Assembly (NCBI RefSeq): GCF_900187965.1
Contig: NZ_FZNL01000001.1
Span: forward strand, 310,001-374,000
Source of the DNA: Flavobacterium sp. ov086
GTDB taxonomy: Bacteria; Bacteroidota; Bacteroidia; Flavobacteriales; Flavobacteriaceae
Direction of reading: 5' to 3'
Length of the DNA stretch: 64,000 nucleotides
The notes under the pieces are model-generated. The model did not search any database, was not told the origin of the DNA, and saw only the letters and a list, made by a program, of their open reading frames with translations. A program made the position numbers and the translations under genes. This document shows, piece by piece, positions 46,270 to 55,942 of this stretch. The stretch's first letter is position 1. Every line of letters starts with the position of its first letter.

Positions 46270-47136
46270 TTATTCGTAGATAAATGTTTTTTCAGTTTTC
46301 ACGATTCCGTTTTCTTCAATTTGAGAACATGAGATCGGGAAGTTTAATTTGTTGTATTTGTATTTTCTGCTTACAGCAACTAAAGCTGTAGAGGATGGAC
46401 TAAAGTTTACTTCGTTATTATAAGAGATCGCTTCGAAGCTAAATTCCTCTTCATGATACGAAATCATCGGTACAATTACTTTATAGTTATCTCCAAAAAG
46501 ACTTTGAACGATTAGCTGATCGACAGATTTTTTATCGTCAAAAGTATAGGTTTTAGAAATTTTATCTCCAACCAAACCTTTATGTTTCACAACATTATCA
46601 TTTGTGTAAACATATTCTATTTTTCCAATAATAGCTTTATTTCTGTCGCGTGAAGTACGTCTTACAATAATACCGTTTTCAACAATATATTCGATATCAT
46701 CCACTAAATTCTGATGGTTTGTACTTTTTTTAGTGGTTACTTTTATTCTTGCTCCTTCATAAGCAAACGTCACAACTTTAGTAATATAATCAGGTCCTTC
46801 CTGATATTTTTTGACAAATTTTGTAATGTTATTATCAGCATCATAAGTGTAATTTACAACTTCTTTCCAGTCACTTCCAACTTTGTCTTTTACAGTCATA
46901 TCCAATAATCCATTAGGATTGTAAAAGAAATGCTGAATAACATCTGAAGTAGTAATCGTCTGGATTTTTCCGTCTTTAAATACAACCGTTTTATTTACAA
47001 TCTCACCATCTGTAGAATTCTGGTAATTTGTTTTTACGATATTAATTTGTTTTAGTCTAACCGGAGCATTTTGATCCTGACTATGCAACAAGCAAGGCAA
47101 AACCATCATCATGATGGCGATAAAGTAGGTTTTCAT
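46270..47136 (-). CDS. Exported protein with YD/RHS-like beta repeats, function unknown
   Basis: The 288-aa protein has a signal peptide ending CLLHSQ and repeated strands such as IQHFFYNPNGLLDMTVKD, VNYTYDADNNITKFVKKY, VTFAYEGARIKVTTKK and IEYVYTNDNVVKHKG, spaced like YD repeats but without the polymorphic-toxin core. It is a single gene between two terminators. Likely periplasmic or surface lipoprotein-free protein; no function is assigned. Confidence 0.7.
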   Translation of the reverse strand: MKTYFIAIMMMVLPCLLHSQDQNAPVRLKQINIVKTNYQNSTDGEIVNKTVVFKDGKIQTITTSDVIQHFFYNPNGLLDMTVKDKVGSDWKEVVNYTYDADNNITKFVKKYQEGPDYITKVVTFAYEGARIKVTTKKSTNHQNLVDDIEYIVENGIIVRRTSRDRNKAIIGKIEYVYTNDNVVKHKGLVGDKISKTYTFDDKKSVDQLIVQSLFGDNYKVIVPMISYHEEEFSFEAISYNNEVNFSPSSTALVAVSRKYKYNKLNFPISCSQIEENGIVKTEKTFIYE

Positions 47137-47274
47137 GTAGTATTTGTATTAGTTTGGGATGACCAAAATACAAAATTCTATCAAATTTTAACAGTTTAAA
47201 TCTCAAAAACAGCACACTATTAAATTATCCACTAAAAATCAATGCTTTAAATATAATTTTAAAGAAAACACAAC

Positions 47275-48624
47275 CTACTTTTCACCAAAGATCTTAACAT
47301 CATCAACCATAAAAGCACCATTGAGCGTTTTATCTTTACCAGATCCGATGTATTTAAATGCGATATGAATATTTCCTGAATAGGAGGACAAATCTATTCC
47401 TCCGGAGCTTATAAACTGTCTGGTAGGTGTTGACAATGAAGGGAAATTTGCTTCTAATTTTGTCCAATTGGCTTTAGTAATATTCGATCCGTCAAAATTT
47501 GTTGCTATATAAACCTCCAAAGCATTCAATGCAGAATCAACTTTTAAATCATGTTGTGCACTTCTAAAAGACAATACTGCATTTTTATAATTACTCATAT
47601 TGATTTTTGGAGTTACTAACCATGCAATATTCTCGGCAGCCGTTGTACTTGTCGTATTAAACTCTGCGTAGCCGTTTCCGGCGTACAACATACTTTTCCA
47701 TAATTTTGAAGCTTTTTGCACAATATTACTCCAACCTGGCAAAGTAAAATTCACATTGTTTTTGACCGATTGAAAGTCTTCTGAAAAGAAAGGAATATTT
47801 CTTTTTCCGTTCATTACTACATCTTTTTCTGACCTAATCATCAATTGATAATCTGAACCGAATTTTGTCAAAACTCCTCTGATAGTTCCACTTCCTTCAG
47901 GTACAAGATGCTCTGCAAAACTGGAGTAACCACTGGTTCTAAAAATAATCTGATTGCCTGTATTATCTCTTAGATTCCAATTGGTAGAACCCCCTATATT
48001 ATTTGATTCTTCAAAATAATGGCGACCAATTGCAGCTTCTGTAAACTGCACATTTGTTAATTCTATTAATGTGTTGAGTTTATCATCATTTAATGCTTCT
48101 TCAATCGAAACAATCTGAACTAATTGGCTTTCATCCAAAACTGTACAGGAAGCATTTAATACATTTTTATAATCATTTTGCGAAACTCTCCCAATTGTTG
48201 GATCACCTGAATTACTTACATACAAACTGCCAATTCGTAAACCTCCAAAATATAAATCTGTAAATTGATTTTTAAGTTTTATATAAACTTTATTGCCAAT
48301 ACGAAAATCTATATAGGAATTTGAAACATCAACTGGAGCACTAAATCCTATAGCAGGTATTTCTTTAGTTCCCAGAGTTTGAAAAGAAATTGCCTTAAAA
48401 AAATTTCCTTCCTGATCACTTGATACTACATAAGCTTCAATTACATCATTATAACTATATGTTTTAGGAACTGAACCTGAAAGATCTTTAACTTTTTGAA
48501 CCGTTTGATTTACTGTTAAATCAGGTTGTGTACAAGACAATTTAGGAATTTCAACTTCATTATTACAACTATAGAACAAGATGAAAAATGACGCAAAAAG
48601 TGACTTCAAAAATATATTTTTCAT
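47275..48624 (-). CDS. DUF5689 surface lipoprotein, partner of the TonB receptor
   Basis: The 449-aa protein has a lipoprotein signal with cysteine in LFYSCNNE, a DUF5689 domain (about 35-260) that includes YVVSSDQEGNFFKAISFQ and an OB-like nucleic-acid-binding core, and a C-terminal choice-of-anchor/jelly-roll domain ending GAFMVDDVKIFGE. It lies 21 bases downstream of the TonB receptor gene and is co-transcribed with it. As a SusD-like surface partner it probably hands a ligand to the receptor; ligand unknown. Confidence 0.88.
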   Translation of the reverse strand: MKNIFLKSLFASFFILFYSCNNEVEIPKLSCTQPDLTVNQTVQKVKDLSGSVPKTYSYNDVIEAYVVSSDQEGNFFKAISFQTLGTKEIPAIGFSAPVDVSNSYIDFRIGNKVYIKLKNQFTDLYFGGLRIGSLYVSNSGDPTIGRVSQNDYKNVLNASCTVLDESQLVQIVSIEEALNDDKLNTLIELTNVQFTEAAIGRHYFEESNNIGGSTNWNLRDNTGNQIIFRTSGYSSFAEHLVPEGSGTIRGVLTKFGSDYQLMIRSEKDVVMNGKRNIPFFSEDFQSVKNNVNFTLPGWSNIVQKASKLWKSMLYAGNGYAEFNTTSTTAAENIAWLVTPKINMSNYKNAVLSFRSAQHDLKVDSALNALEVYIATNFDGSNITKANWTKLEANFPSLSTPTRQFISSGGIDLSSYSGNIHIAFKYIGSGKDKTLNGAFMVDDVKIFGEK

Positions 48625-48645
48625 TACAAATGTGTGTTTTAAATT

Positions 48646-51483
48646 TTATAAACTGATGGTTAAATTCAAGAAATAAGTTCGTCCATATCCGTAAAAATAT
48701 TTGGGACCAAATGAAGGTGTTTCACTAGCGATATCTTGATTAAGTGCTCTAAAATTAGCATTTCGGGCTTGCTCAAAACCGCCTGTTTTATACGTTAAAT
48801 CCAGAACATTATTTATACTGGCAAACAGCCCAATGTATTTTCTGGAAATTCTCCATGATTTACCTCCTGAAACATTTAATAAAGAAATTGGATCAAATTT
48901 TTCTTGTTTTAACAAAGCTGCTGCCCGCTCTTCTGTAGCTTCAGGAAATACAAGACCACTTATCGAATTCTTATAAAAACGGGCTGTTCTGGCTATAGAT
49001 GAAACATCAATATAACTTTCGGTCATGTAATTAATATTCGCAGCCAACCACCAATATTTTGGATCTCTATATTCCAATCCAAACGAGTAGGCTTGTTGCG
49101 GCATTCCGGGTTGCTTATAATTTTTAAGGTAGGATTCTCCAAAATCAAACGTCAATTGTGTATCACCTTTTGCAGCATTTGCATCGTTTGTAACTGAAAC
49201 ATTTGGATCACTATCGTAAGTATATTTGCCATAAGCAGCTGATAAAGTTGTTTTTAGCGTTAATGAAATCTGATATTGAAAACTCAATTCCAGCCCCATG
49301 TTTTTCTTATCTAAATGAATTAAAGTCTGACTCACAAATGCATCTGTACTATTGTAACTTGCTCCTCTGTCGAAAATTCCTTCTGCATAAAAAAAGGAAG
49401 TTTTGCTGGTGTTTTTTATCAGTGTATAATAACCTGTAAGACGCATTTTGAGCCTTGGCGAATGAAAAACATAATTCCCTTCGGCACTGCTGATATTCTC
49501 ATTTTCGATTCCGTCAACAATTGAATTATTCAAACGCGAATTTGAAAATGTATTTCGAAGTGATGGTGCTCTTGTCATGTGCATTCCATTAAAAAATAAC
49601 CACTGCTTTCCAGAAATTTTATAAGTGAATCCACCCTTGAAGCCAAAATTTTCGAAATTTACTTTTTGGCTTTTACCGAGGGAAGATGTCGGATAAATTC
49701 CGTTTTGATACAATCCTTCTCTTTGATAATTTGAAACTGAATACGATTGTCCTAAATAGAAATCAACTTTTTTATAAATGAATTTGAATTGAGTAAAAGC
49801 ATCAATTGTTGTGGCTATAAAATTATAATTATAGCCATAAACATCTCCTTCTTTAACGCGACGATTTGGGTTTTGTAAATCTGACTGCGCTTCGTTTCCG
49901 GTATAAAAAGCATCGATATCTTCAAAATATTGACCTCCAAGCAAATCTAAAAGATATTGAAACTGATGCGATTTCAAACTCCTAAATGTTATTCCGCCAT
50001 CAAATGCACTATTTTCTGAAAGCTGTATATTTAAGTTTGAATTTGCTGCAAATGTCTTATCATCTACTCTATCTTCATACAAAACATAATGACTTTGTGA
50101 AGCTTCATAACCTGTAAGGATTCCGTTAGAATTTATAATTGGCTTTTGATTTGCCTGATACATCGCTTCCCAATCTATTTGAGGCTTTTCAAGAAATAAC
50201 ATTTTACTTCTTTCGGCATTTTCATAATCCGGCATAAATTCCCCCGAAAACTCTCCATTATCTTTTGCGTAAAGCGAGCTATAATAACTCGGCAATTTTC
50301 GATAATAAACAGGATCCGGGCTATTAGCTCTTTGGTAATCTATGGTACTGTTTCCTACCTTTCCAAACTGATACATTATGCTCGAATTAAGATTTGTTTT
50401 TTCATTAATCTTAAAATAATGATTGAGCATCAGCAACGGCTCTTCTACTTTTTTGATTCTCGCATTTCGTTTTTCATCGTTCTGAAAACCCCAATACGAA
50501 TTGTATTTTTCGTTTGTTAACTCTGTTACTTCCTTTGTGTTTGCCGAATTTTTTGCACGTGAACTTGGTGTATAAAATCCTGTAAAATTCAACGATTGCC
50601 TTTTGTTTAGTTTCTTTTCTATACTTATAAAAAAAGATTCAGCATCAAAATTTGTTCCTTCAAAGTAACCTTCTCCTGACCAACGTTTTCCTGCTGAAAT
50701 CGCAAATGCCCAACCAGAAGTATTCATTCCTGAAACGTAGGTGCCAATTGCTCTTAAACTATAAGCTGTATTGCTTCCTGAGAATGTAAGTTGCATCCCT
50801 TTTCTGTACGTTGAAGCGCGCGTAGATATTTGCTGCGTCCCTAAAACACCTCCAAATGTGTAGTTTGAAGCCGCTGCTCCAACTGAAAATTCCTGATTTC
50901 TGAGTACATTATTTAATCCTCCCCAATTACTCCATTGTGGTCTTCCGTCATAGATTTTGTTCATGACCATTCCGTTAAGCATCATGGTTCCGTTTTCACT
51001 ATCTAAGCCACGAACTCTAAATCGGGCTTGTCCCCAATTGAATGCCGAAGCTTGCATAAAAGCATCTTTTGCCGATTGTAATAAACCGGAAGTCATATCT
51101 GATGAACTGCTATCGTCTGACAAATCACTCTCCAACAGAGAGATTAAAGCTCCGGGAGTTTCATCTGAAAAACGATCTTCCAATTGAAGTATTCCCAAAT
51201 CTACCTGCTGTTCAAAATTTGATTGTATTTTTAAAAACAAATCTTTATACCCCTGACTGCGCAACAAGAGTAATTGTTCTCCTCTTATTGAGGAATGTAA
51301 TTCAAACTTTCCATTTTTGGTCGTGAGTTGTGTTATTGTAGAATTTTGAATACTTACAACAACATTTTCTAAAGGATTTTGCGTTTTTGCATCCATTACT
51401 ATTCCTGAAAAAATAGTTTCTTGTTGTGCAAAAGCAACTTTAAAAGACAATAAAAGAATAAGCAATATGTGTGTTTTGCTCAT
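48646..51483 (-). CDS. TonB-dependent outer-membrane receptor with N-terminal carboxypeptidase-like domain
   Basis: The 945-aa protein has a signal peptide ending KVAFAQ, a CarboxypepD_reg-like domain (FSGIVMDAKTQNPLENVVVSIQ to about residue 110), a plug (ASAFNWGQARFRVRGLDSENGTMMLNGMVMNKIYDGRPQW) and a large beta-barrel with terminal aromatic strand (YGRTYFLNLTISL). It imports a large substrate with TonB energy. It forms an operon with the DUF5689 lipoprotein. Its promoter region carries a -7 element and a start-site hairpin. Confidence 0.92.
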   Translation of the reverse strand: MSKTHILLILLLSFKVAFAQQETIFSGIVMDAKTQNPLENVVVSIQNSTITQLTTKNGKFELHSSIRGEQLLLLRSQGYKDLFLKIQSNFEQQVDLGILQLEDRFSDETPGALISLLESDLSDDSSSSDMTSGLLQSAKDAFMQASAFNWGQARFRVRGLDSENGTMMLNGMVMNKIYDGRPQWSNWGGLNNVLRNQEFSVGAAASNYTFGGVLGTQQISTRASTYRKGMQLTFSGSNTAYSLRAIGTYVSGMNTSGWAFAISAGKRWSGEGYFEGTNFDAESFFISIEKKLNKRQSLNFTGFYTPSSRAKNSANTKEVTELTNEKYNSYWGFQNDEKRNARIKKVEEPLLMLNHYFKINEKTNLNSSIMYQFGKVGNSTIDYQRANSPDPVYYRKLPSYYSSLYAKDNGEFSGEFMPDYENAERSKMLFLEKPQIDWEAMYQANQKPIINSNGILTGYEASQSHYVLYEDRVDDKTFAANSNLNIQLSENSAFDGGITFRSLKSHQFQYLLDLLGGQYFEDIDAFYTGNEAQSDLQNPNRRVKEGDVYGYNYNFIATTIDAFTQFKFIYKKVDFYLGQSYSVSNYQREGLYQNGIYPTSSLGKSQKVNFENFGFKGGFTYKISGKQWLFFNGMHMTRAPSLRNTFSNSRLNNSIVDGIENENISSAEGNYVFHSPRLKMRLTGYYTLIKNTSKTSFFYAEGIFDRGASYNSTDAFVSQTLIHLDKKNMGLELSFQYQISLTLKTTLSAAYGKYTYDSDPNVSVTNDANAAKGDTQLTFDFGESYLKNYKQPGMPQQAYSFGLEYRDPKYWWLAANINYMTESYIDVSSIARTARFYKNSISGLVFPEATEERAAALLKQEKFDPISLLNVSGGKSWRISRKYIGLFASINNVLDLTYKTGGFEQARNANFRALNQDIASETPSFGPKYFYGYGRTYFLNLTISL

Positions 51484-51598
51484 GAAAATTCCAATTTATT
51501 TTGATAAATAGTTTTTAGAATAAAATTGCTTTGGTTCTCAAAACATTTTAATTCTTATATCAAAAGATAAAATTGGCCTCTGGAAAAGAGTTGTATAA

Positions 51599-51641
51599 AA
51601 TTCAAATCAATAAGGTAACGGCTGATTTGAATTCAAATATA
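51599..51641 (-). promoter_or_regulatory. -7 element and 5'-end hairpin of the TonB receptor operon
   Basis: Read on the minus strand, TATATTTG (51641-51634) is followed at once by perfect 11-bp arms (AATTCAAATCA at 51599-51609 in plus-strand order, TGATTTGAATT at 51623-51633). The expected transcription start falls in the first arm, about 150 bases before the ATG, so either a regulator binds there or the mRNA begins in a hairpin. The remaining stretch to 51484 shows nothing else. Confidence 0.45.
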
Positions 51642-51736
51642 GTCAAAAAACAATAATAAAGTAATTTCTTACTAATTAAATTTTGGAAGCTGCTGAATTA
51701 GTATCTTCCAAAGTCGTGAAGCCATAAAATTTGTTT

Positions 51737-51815
51737 GCCACGAATTCCACAAATTTTCACTAATCAAATTGAGAAGCTTAATAACCAATTCGTGTAAATT
51801 TGTGGAATTCGTGGC
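51737..51815. repeat. Inverted repeat with perfect 20-bp arms
   Basis: GCCACGAATTCCACAAATTT (51737-51756) and its exact complement (51796-51815) surround a 39-base loop. It is a member of the cacgaatt family and lies between the MFS gene end and the TonB receptor promoter. Confidence 0.9.
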
Positions 51816-51871
51816 AAAGTCAATGTAAGACAAAAAAACTTTGTTCCTTTTTGTCTCTTCGAGATTAAAAA

Positions 51872-53134
51872 CTACGTTGTTCTAATTTTAGAAACCATAA
51901 AAGCAATCAGAACACCAAAGATTCCGATAAATGCAAAAGAAAATTGAAGCCCGAAAGTTTCAGCAATATGTCCAATAACCGGAGGTCCCATCAAGAAACC
52001 AAGAAAACTTACGCTTGAAACTATAGTCAAAGCTTCGCCTGGAGGAACAGTTGGATTTTTTCCTGCCATGCTGTAAACAGTCGGTACAATTGTTGCAACT
52101 CCCAAACCAACCGCCATAAAAGCAATGGTACAAGGAATAATATAAGGAAGAAAAACAGCCGTAAAAAGTCCGGCAGAAATCATGATTCCGCTAATTTGCA
52201 TCACGCGTTCACGACCAAATTTATTGATTAATCCGTCGCCTAAAAATCTTCCGCTAGCCATCATAATCATAAATGAAGTGTATCCCAAAATCACTAAAGG
52301 CCCAGGCGCTTTTACAATATCCTTAAAGTAAACTCCGCTCCAATCAAACATCACTCCTTCACTTGCCATGCTGCAAAAACCAATTACGCCAAGCCAGATT
52401 AAAGTACTATCAGGTTTTACAAAAAGCTTTTTCTTTTCAGAAGTTTTATGTTTAATTTTTTCTTTGGCTTTGACCAAAAAATTAAAATTGAACGCAATCA
52501 TAATTAAAACAATTCCACCAACAATTAAAAAATGATGAAACGGTGTAAGGTTTAAAGCTAACATTCCTAAACCAACTAAAGCACCTGTAAATCCGGCAAA
52601 ACTCCACATTCCATGAAATGATGACATGATTGTTTTTCTAAAGAGAACTTCGGTATAAACACCTTGCGTATTAACTGCAATATTGGCGAGATTTCCAAAT
52701 AATCCAAACATAAATAGACCCATCGACAATTGCAAAGCTGTGGTTGCCAAACCTAAATTTGCCAAACACAAAACATACATTATTAAAGAGAAAATTAAAA
52801 TGCGATGACTCCCAAATTTAGTTACCATTTTTCCGGAAAAAGGCATGATAATCAATTGTCCCATCGGTAATGCAAAAAGTATAGAACCCAAATCTCCTTC
52901 GGTTAAATGTAAAGCCGTTTTGATGTCGGGAATTCTACTTGCCCAAGTTGCAAAACTTAAACCCATTCCGAAATAAAACATTCCGACAGCAAAACGGATT
53001 CGGTTTAAATAAGATGCTTTTGCTTCTCTATAAACTTTCTTAATTTTTCCTTTGGTCTGAAATAATGATAATGGATTGAAATTTATCAAAGTAATGCATT
53101 TTGGATTTAACACTATAAAAGTACTAAAAAGCAA
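51872..53134 (-). CDS. MFS transporter
   Basis: Twelve hydrophobic segments and MFS signatures (MGLSFATWASRIPDIKTAL, GSHRILIFS, GLFGNLANIAVNTQGV) identify a major facilitator close to the E. coli YbjJ type; substrate is unknown. The frame is open from a TTG at 53134, but the first 30 residues look unnatural and there is no ATG before the first helix. Homologous proteins begin close to KKVYREAKASYLNR, which here would need an ATT start at 53044 (preceded by AAAGGAAA). The start is therefore unresolved and the 5' bound given is the open-frame limit. Confidence 0.8.
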   Translation of the reverse strand: MLFSTFIVLNPKCITLINFNPLSLFQTKGKIKKVYREAKASYLNRIRFAVGMFYFGMGLSFATWASRIPDIKTALHLTEGDLGSILFALPMGQLIIMPFSGKMVTKFGSHRILIFSLIMYVLCLANLGLATTALQLSMGLFMFGLFGNLANIAVNTQGVYTEVLFRKTIMSSFHGMWSFAGFTGALVGLGMLALNLTPFHHFLIVGGIVLIMIAFNFNFLVKAKEKIKHKTSEKKKLFVKPDSTLIWLGVIGFCSMASEGVMFDWSGVYFKDIVKAPGPLVILGYTSFMIMMASGRFLGDGLINKFGRERVMQISGIMISAGLFTAVFLPYIIPCTIAFMAVGLGVATIVPTVYSMAGKNPTVPPGEALTIVSSVSFLGFLMGPPVIGHIAETFGLQFSFAFIGIFGVLIAFMVSKIRTT

Positions 53135-53268
53135 TTTTATAGACTATAAAACTCTACTAGTTCTACAATTTATAACGTTGTATGTTTATAAATTGTTCTT
53201 TTTTTTAAGGTGCAAAGGTTCTGAGGTGCAAAGGGACAAAGGTTTTTTTTATTTTTTGTTTCTGTTTG

Positions 53269-53517
53269 GCGCACGGATTTGGCAGATTAAACAGATTAAC
53301 GCAGATTTTTCGTTTGAAATGGGAGTATCTAATCCTATTTTTTGCATAAAAAAAAGACGCACTACTGTGCGTCTCTACGTTTAAAATTGAAATATTTTTT
53401 GCCACTCCCGATAGCTATCGGGATTCATAAATTAAAAGGAATTAAACAATGCTAATTTTAATTCGCAAAGAATAAAAAAATCTGCGTTAATCTGTTTAAT
53501 CCACCAAATCCGTGGGC
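53269..53517. repeat. Composite inverted repeat holding two smaller palindromes
   Basis: Most of the gene-free stretch 53135-53524 is this element. Long arms at 53269-53310 and 53476-53517 (gcacggatttgg...aacagattaacgc) match over about 42 bp with few mismatches. Inside lie AGACGCAC/GTGCGTCT (53355-53374, same family as 9168-9197) and the perfect palindrome CCCGATAGCTATCGGG (53407-53422). A short iteration of ggtgcaaagg words lies just to the left at 53205-53240. Confidence 0.85.
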
Positions 53518-53524
53518 AATTACA

Positions 53525-54565
53525 TTACAGATTAATTACTTTTTGTTGTGCATTACTTGCAATTGCAGCTTCGATAATTTGCATCACTTTTACACCGTCT
53601 TGCGCTGTAACGGGTTCTGTTTTATTGTTTGCAACAGCATCGTAAACACCGTCAAAAAACGAAAAATAATTTCCTTGAAGTGTTGGCACTTTTTCACGAA
53701 CTGGTTTTCCGTCTATTTCTGTATTTAAAAGTCCTTGCAAAGTTTCAGATTCTGTTCCCCAAGATTCCAGATTTGGTTTTTTACCAAGTTTCAATTCATC
53801 TTCCTGAACATCGCCACGAGGTTTTAAGAATGATCCTTTTTTTCCGTGAATAGTATATGCAGGATTTGCTTCTCTAACAAAGAAACTTGCTTTCAATCTC
53901 ACTCTGAAATTTTCGTAGATCAGCAATAAATCGATCCAATCATCAACCAGCGAGTTTTCTCTCGTATAACGAATATCTCCAAAAACCGACTTTGGTGAAC
54001 CAAACAAACATACTGCCTGATCTATCAAATGTGGACCTAAATCTTTCAGGATTCCGGCTCCGTCATTTACGGTTTCTTTATGTGCTTTAACGCTCAATAA
54101 AGGATTATATCTGTCAAAGTGAAATTCGGCTTCGACCAAATCTCCTAAGATTCTCTCTTTAATTATTTTTTGTACGGTTTTAAAGTCGCTGTCCCATCTT
54201 CTGTTTTGAAATACGGCTAACTTTAATCCGTTTTCTTTTGCGATTGCAGCTAATTCTTCGGCTTCAGCCACGGTTGTAGTAAATGCTTTTTCGACAACGG
54301 CATGTTTTCCTGCCAAAAGTACTTTTTTTGCATACTCGTAATGGGTGCCAACAGGCGTGTTTACGATTACCAAATCAACATCGTCTGCTAATAATTCGTC
54401 AATTGAAGAATAACTTTTTACCGTGGGATAATCTGCCTGAATTAGTTTTTTGCTTCTTTCCCAAGAACCTAATAATTCAAATCCCGGGTGAATATTTAAA
54501 AATGGTGCGTGAAAAACCTTTCCCGACATTCCGTATGATAATAGTGCTGTTTTTATTTTTTGCAT
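53525..54565 (-). CDS. Gfo/Idh/MocA family oxidoreductase
   Basis: The 346-aa protein has an N-terminal Rossmann domain (KTALLSYGMSGKVFHAPFL, IDELLADDVDLVIVNTPVGTHYEYAKKVLLAGKHAVVEKAFTTT) and the Gfo/Idh/MocA C-terminal domain with HFDRYNPLLS and DLGPHLIDQAVCLFG. The usual EKP triplet reads EKA, keeping the catalytic lysine. These NAD(P)-dependent enzymes act on sugars or inositols; substrate is not determined by sequence. It lies between two repeat elements and stands alone. Confidence 0.88.
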   Translation of the reverse strand: MQKIKTALLSYGMSGKVFHAPFLNIHPGFELLGSWERSKKLIQADYPTVKSYSSIDELLADDVDLVIVNTPVGTHYEYAKKVLLAGKHAVVEKAFTTTVAEAEELAAIAKENGLKLAVFQNRRWDSDFKTVQKIIKERILGDLVEAEFHFDRYNPLLSVKAHKETVNDGAGILKDLGPHLIDQAVCLFGSPKSVFGDIRYTRENSLVDDWIDLLLIYENFRVRLKASFFVREANPAYTIHGKKGSFLKPRGDVQEDELKLGKKPNLESWGTESETLQGLLNTEIDGKPVREKVPTLQGNYFSFFDGVYDAVANNKTEPVTAQDGVKVMQIIEAAIASNAQQKVINL

Positions 54566-54609
54566 TTCGTATGTTTTACAATTAAGTTCAACATTTTATT
54601 TTATTTTCC

Positions 54610-54727
54610 AACCATTAAGAGATTAAGAAAAATAAAGCTTAATTGCTTAATAAAATGTCTGGTTTGTTTTTTTCTCAACCATTAAAACTAAGTTCAAAGC
54701 TTAATGAAACTTAATCTCTTAATGGTT
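54610..54727. repeat. Inverted repeat with 18-bp arms and long loop
   Basis: AACCATTAAGAGATTAAG (54610-54627) and its exact complement (54710-54727) enclose an 82-base stretch with more taagctta-type words (ATAAAGCTTAATTGCTTAAT, AAAGCTTAATGAAAC). It separates the OYE gene from the oxidoreductase gene. Confidence 0.8.
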
Positions 54728-54753
54728 CAAATAAAAAACTTATGTTTTATTAT

Positions 54754-55827
54754 TTATCTTGTTTTAGCTCGTTCGTATTGTTTTGGCCATTGTACCTCTT
54801 CGTTCAATTCTTTGGCGAAATCTAATGGCAAATTAGGATTTCTTAATGATTCTCTGGCAAACAAAATCAAATCGGCTTGACCGCTATTTAAAATAGTTTC
54901 GGCTTGATGCGCTTCTGTGATTAAACCAACAGCTCCGGTTAAAATTTGCCCTTCTTTTTTAATTTTTTCAGCAAAGGGAACCTGATAATTTGGCTCTAGC
55001 GGAATTTGCTGATGCGAAACCAGTCCGCCTGACGAAACATCGATTAAATCAACTCCTTTATCTTTCAAGATTATGGAAAGTTTTACCGATTCTTCAGGAT
55101 TCCATCCGCCTTCTGCCCAATCTGTAGCTGAAATTCGGACAAATAAAGGCAAATCTGAAGGCCATTCGGTTTGAACTGCTTCGAGAATTTCTAAGGTAAA
55201 ACGTATTCTGTTTTCGAAACTTCCACCATATTCATCTGTTCTGACATTCGTTAAAGGCGATAAAAACTGGTGCAATAAATATCCGTGTGCTCCATGAATT
55301 TCTAATACTTTATAACCTGCTTCAACTGCTCTTTTTGTTGCTGTTTTAAAATCTGAAATCACTTTTTGGATTCCATTTTTGTCTAAAGCTTCGGGAAGAA
55401 AAGGTTTGTCATCGTGATACGCGATTGCACTTGCCGAAACCGTCTGCCATCCGCCTTGAGCGAAATCTAACTTTTTATTGCCTTCCCACGGAATTGAAAC
55501 GCTTGCTTTTCGTCCCGCATGCGCTAATTGAATTCCGGGAACAGCATTTTGAGAAACGATAAATTCGTTGATTATTTTTAATTTCTCAATATGCTCGTCT
55601 TTCCAAATTCCAAGATCTGAAGGTGAAATTCTGGCTTCGGGAGAAACTGCCGTTGCTTCCTGAATGATCAAACCTACTCCACCGCTGGCACGACTGCCTA
55701 AGTGAACCAAATGCCAATCGTTTGCAAATCCGTCAATTGCGGAATATTGACACATTGGCGAAATAACGATTCTGTTTTTTAATGTAATATCTTTTATCTT
55801 AAGTGGAGAAAATAATAATGAAGCCAT
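54754..55827 (-). CDS. Old yellow enzyme family NADH:flavin oxidoreductase (YqjM class)
   Basis: The 357-aa TIM-barrel flavoprotein has Cys26 in SPMCQYS, which tunes FMN in the YqjM class, the substrate-binding HGAHGYLLHQFLSPLTNVRTDEYGGSFENR, and late FMN-phosphate segment LILFARESLRNPNLP. It reduces activated C=C bonds using NAD(P)H, often in oxidative-stress or xenobiotic responses. It is transcribed alone on the minus strand. Confidence 0.92.
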   Translation of the reverse strand: MASLLFSPLKIKDITLKNRIVISPMCQYSAIDGFANDWHLVHLGSRASGGVGLIIQEATAVSPEARISPSDLGIWKDEHIEKLKIINEFIVSQNAVPGIQLAHAGRKASVSIPWEGNKKLDFAQGGWQTVSASAIAYHDDKPFLPEALDKNGIQKVISDFKTATKRAVEAGYKVLEIHGAHGYLLHQFLSPLTNVRTDEYGGSFENRIRFTLEILEAVQTEWPSDLPLFVRISATDWAEGGWNPEESVKLSIILKDKGVDLIDVSSGGLVSHQQIPLEPNYQVPFAEKIKKEGQILTGAVGLITEAHQAETILNSGQADLILFARESLRNPNLPLDFAKELNEEVQWPKQYERAKTR

Positions 55828-55942
55828 AACTGTAACTTTTAATAGTTTTGAACTACCTATAAGGTATGATAGTCTTTAAAAAAGTAAAGTTAAAGCTTCT
55901 TCGGAAAAGTAGAATTCTAAATGTTTATTAATTAACAAACAT

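Noticed and set aside
46270..47136. RHS/YD-repeat polymorphic toxin
   Set aside because: The protein is only 288 aa, has no RHS core motif, no toxin tip and no immunity gene; only the strand spacing is similar.
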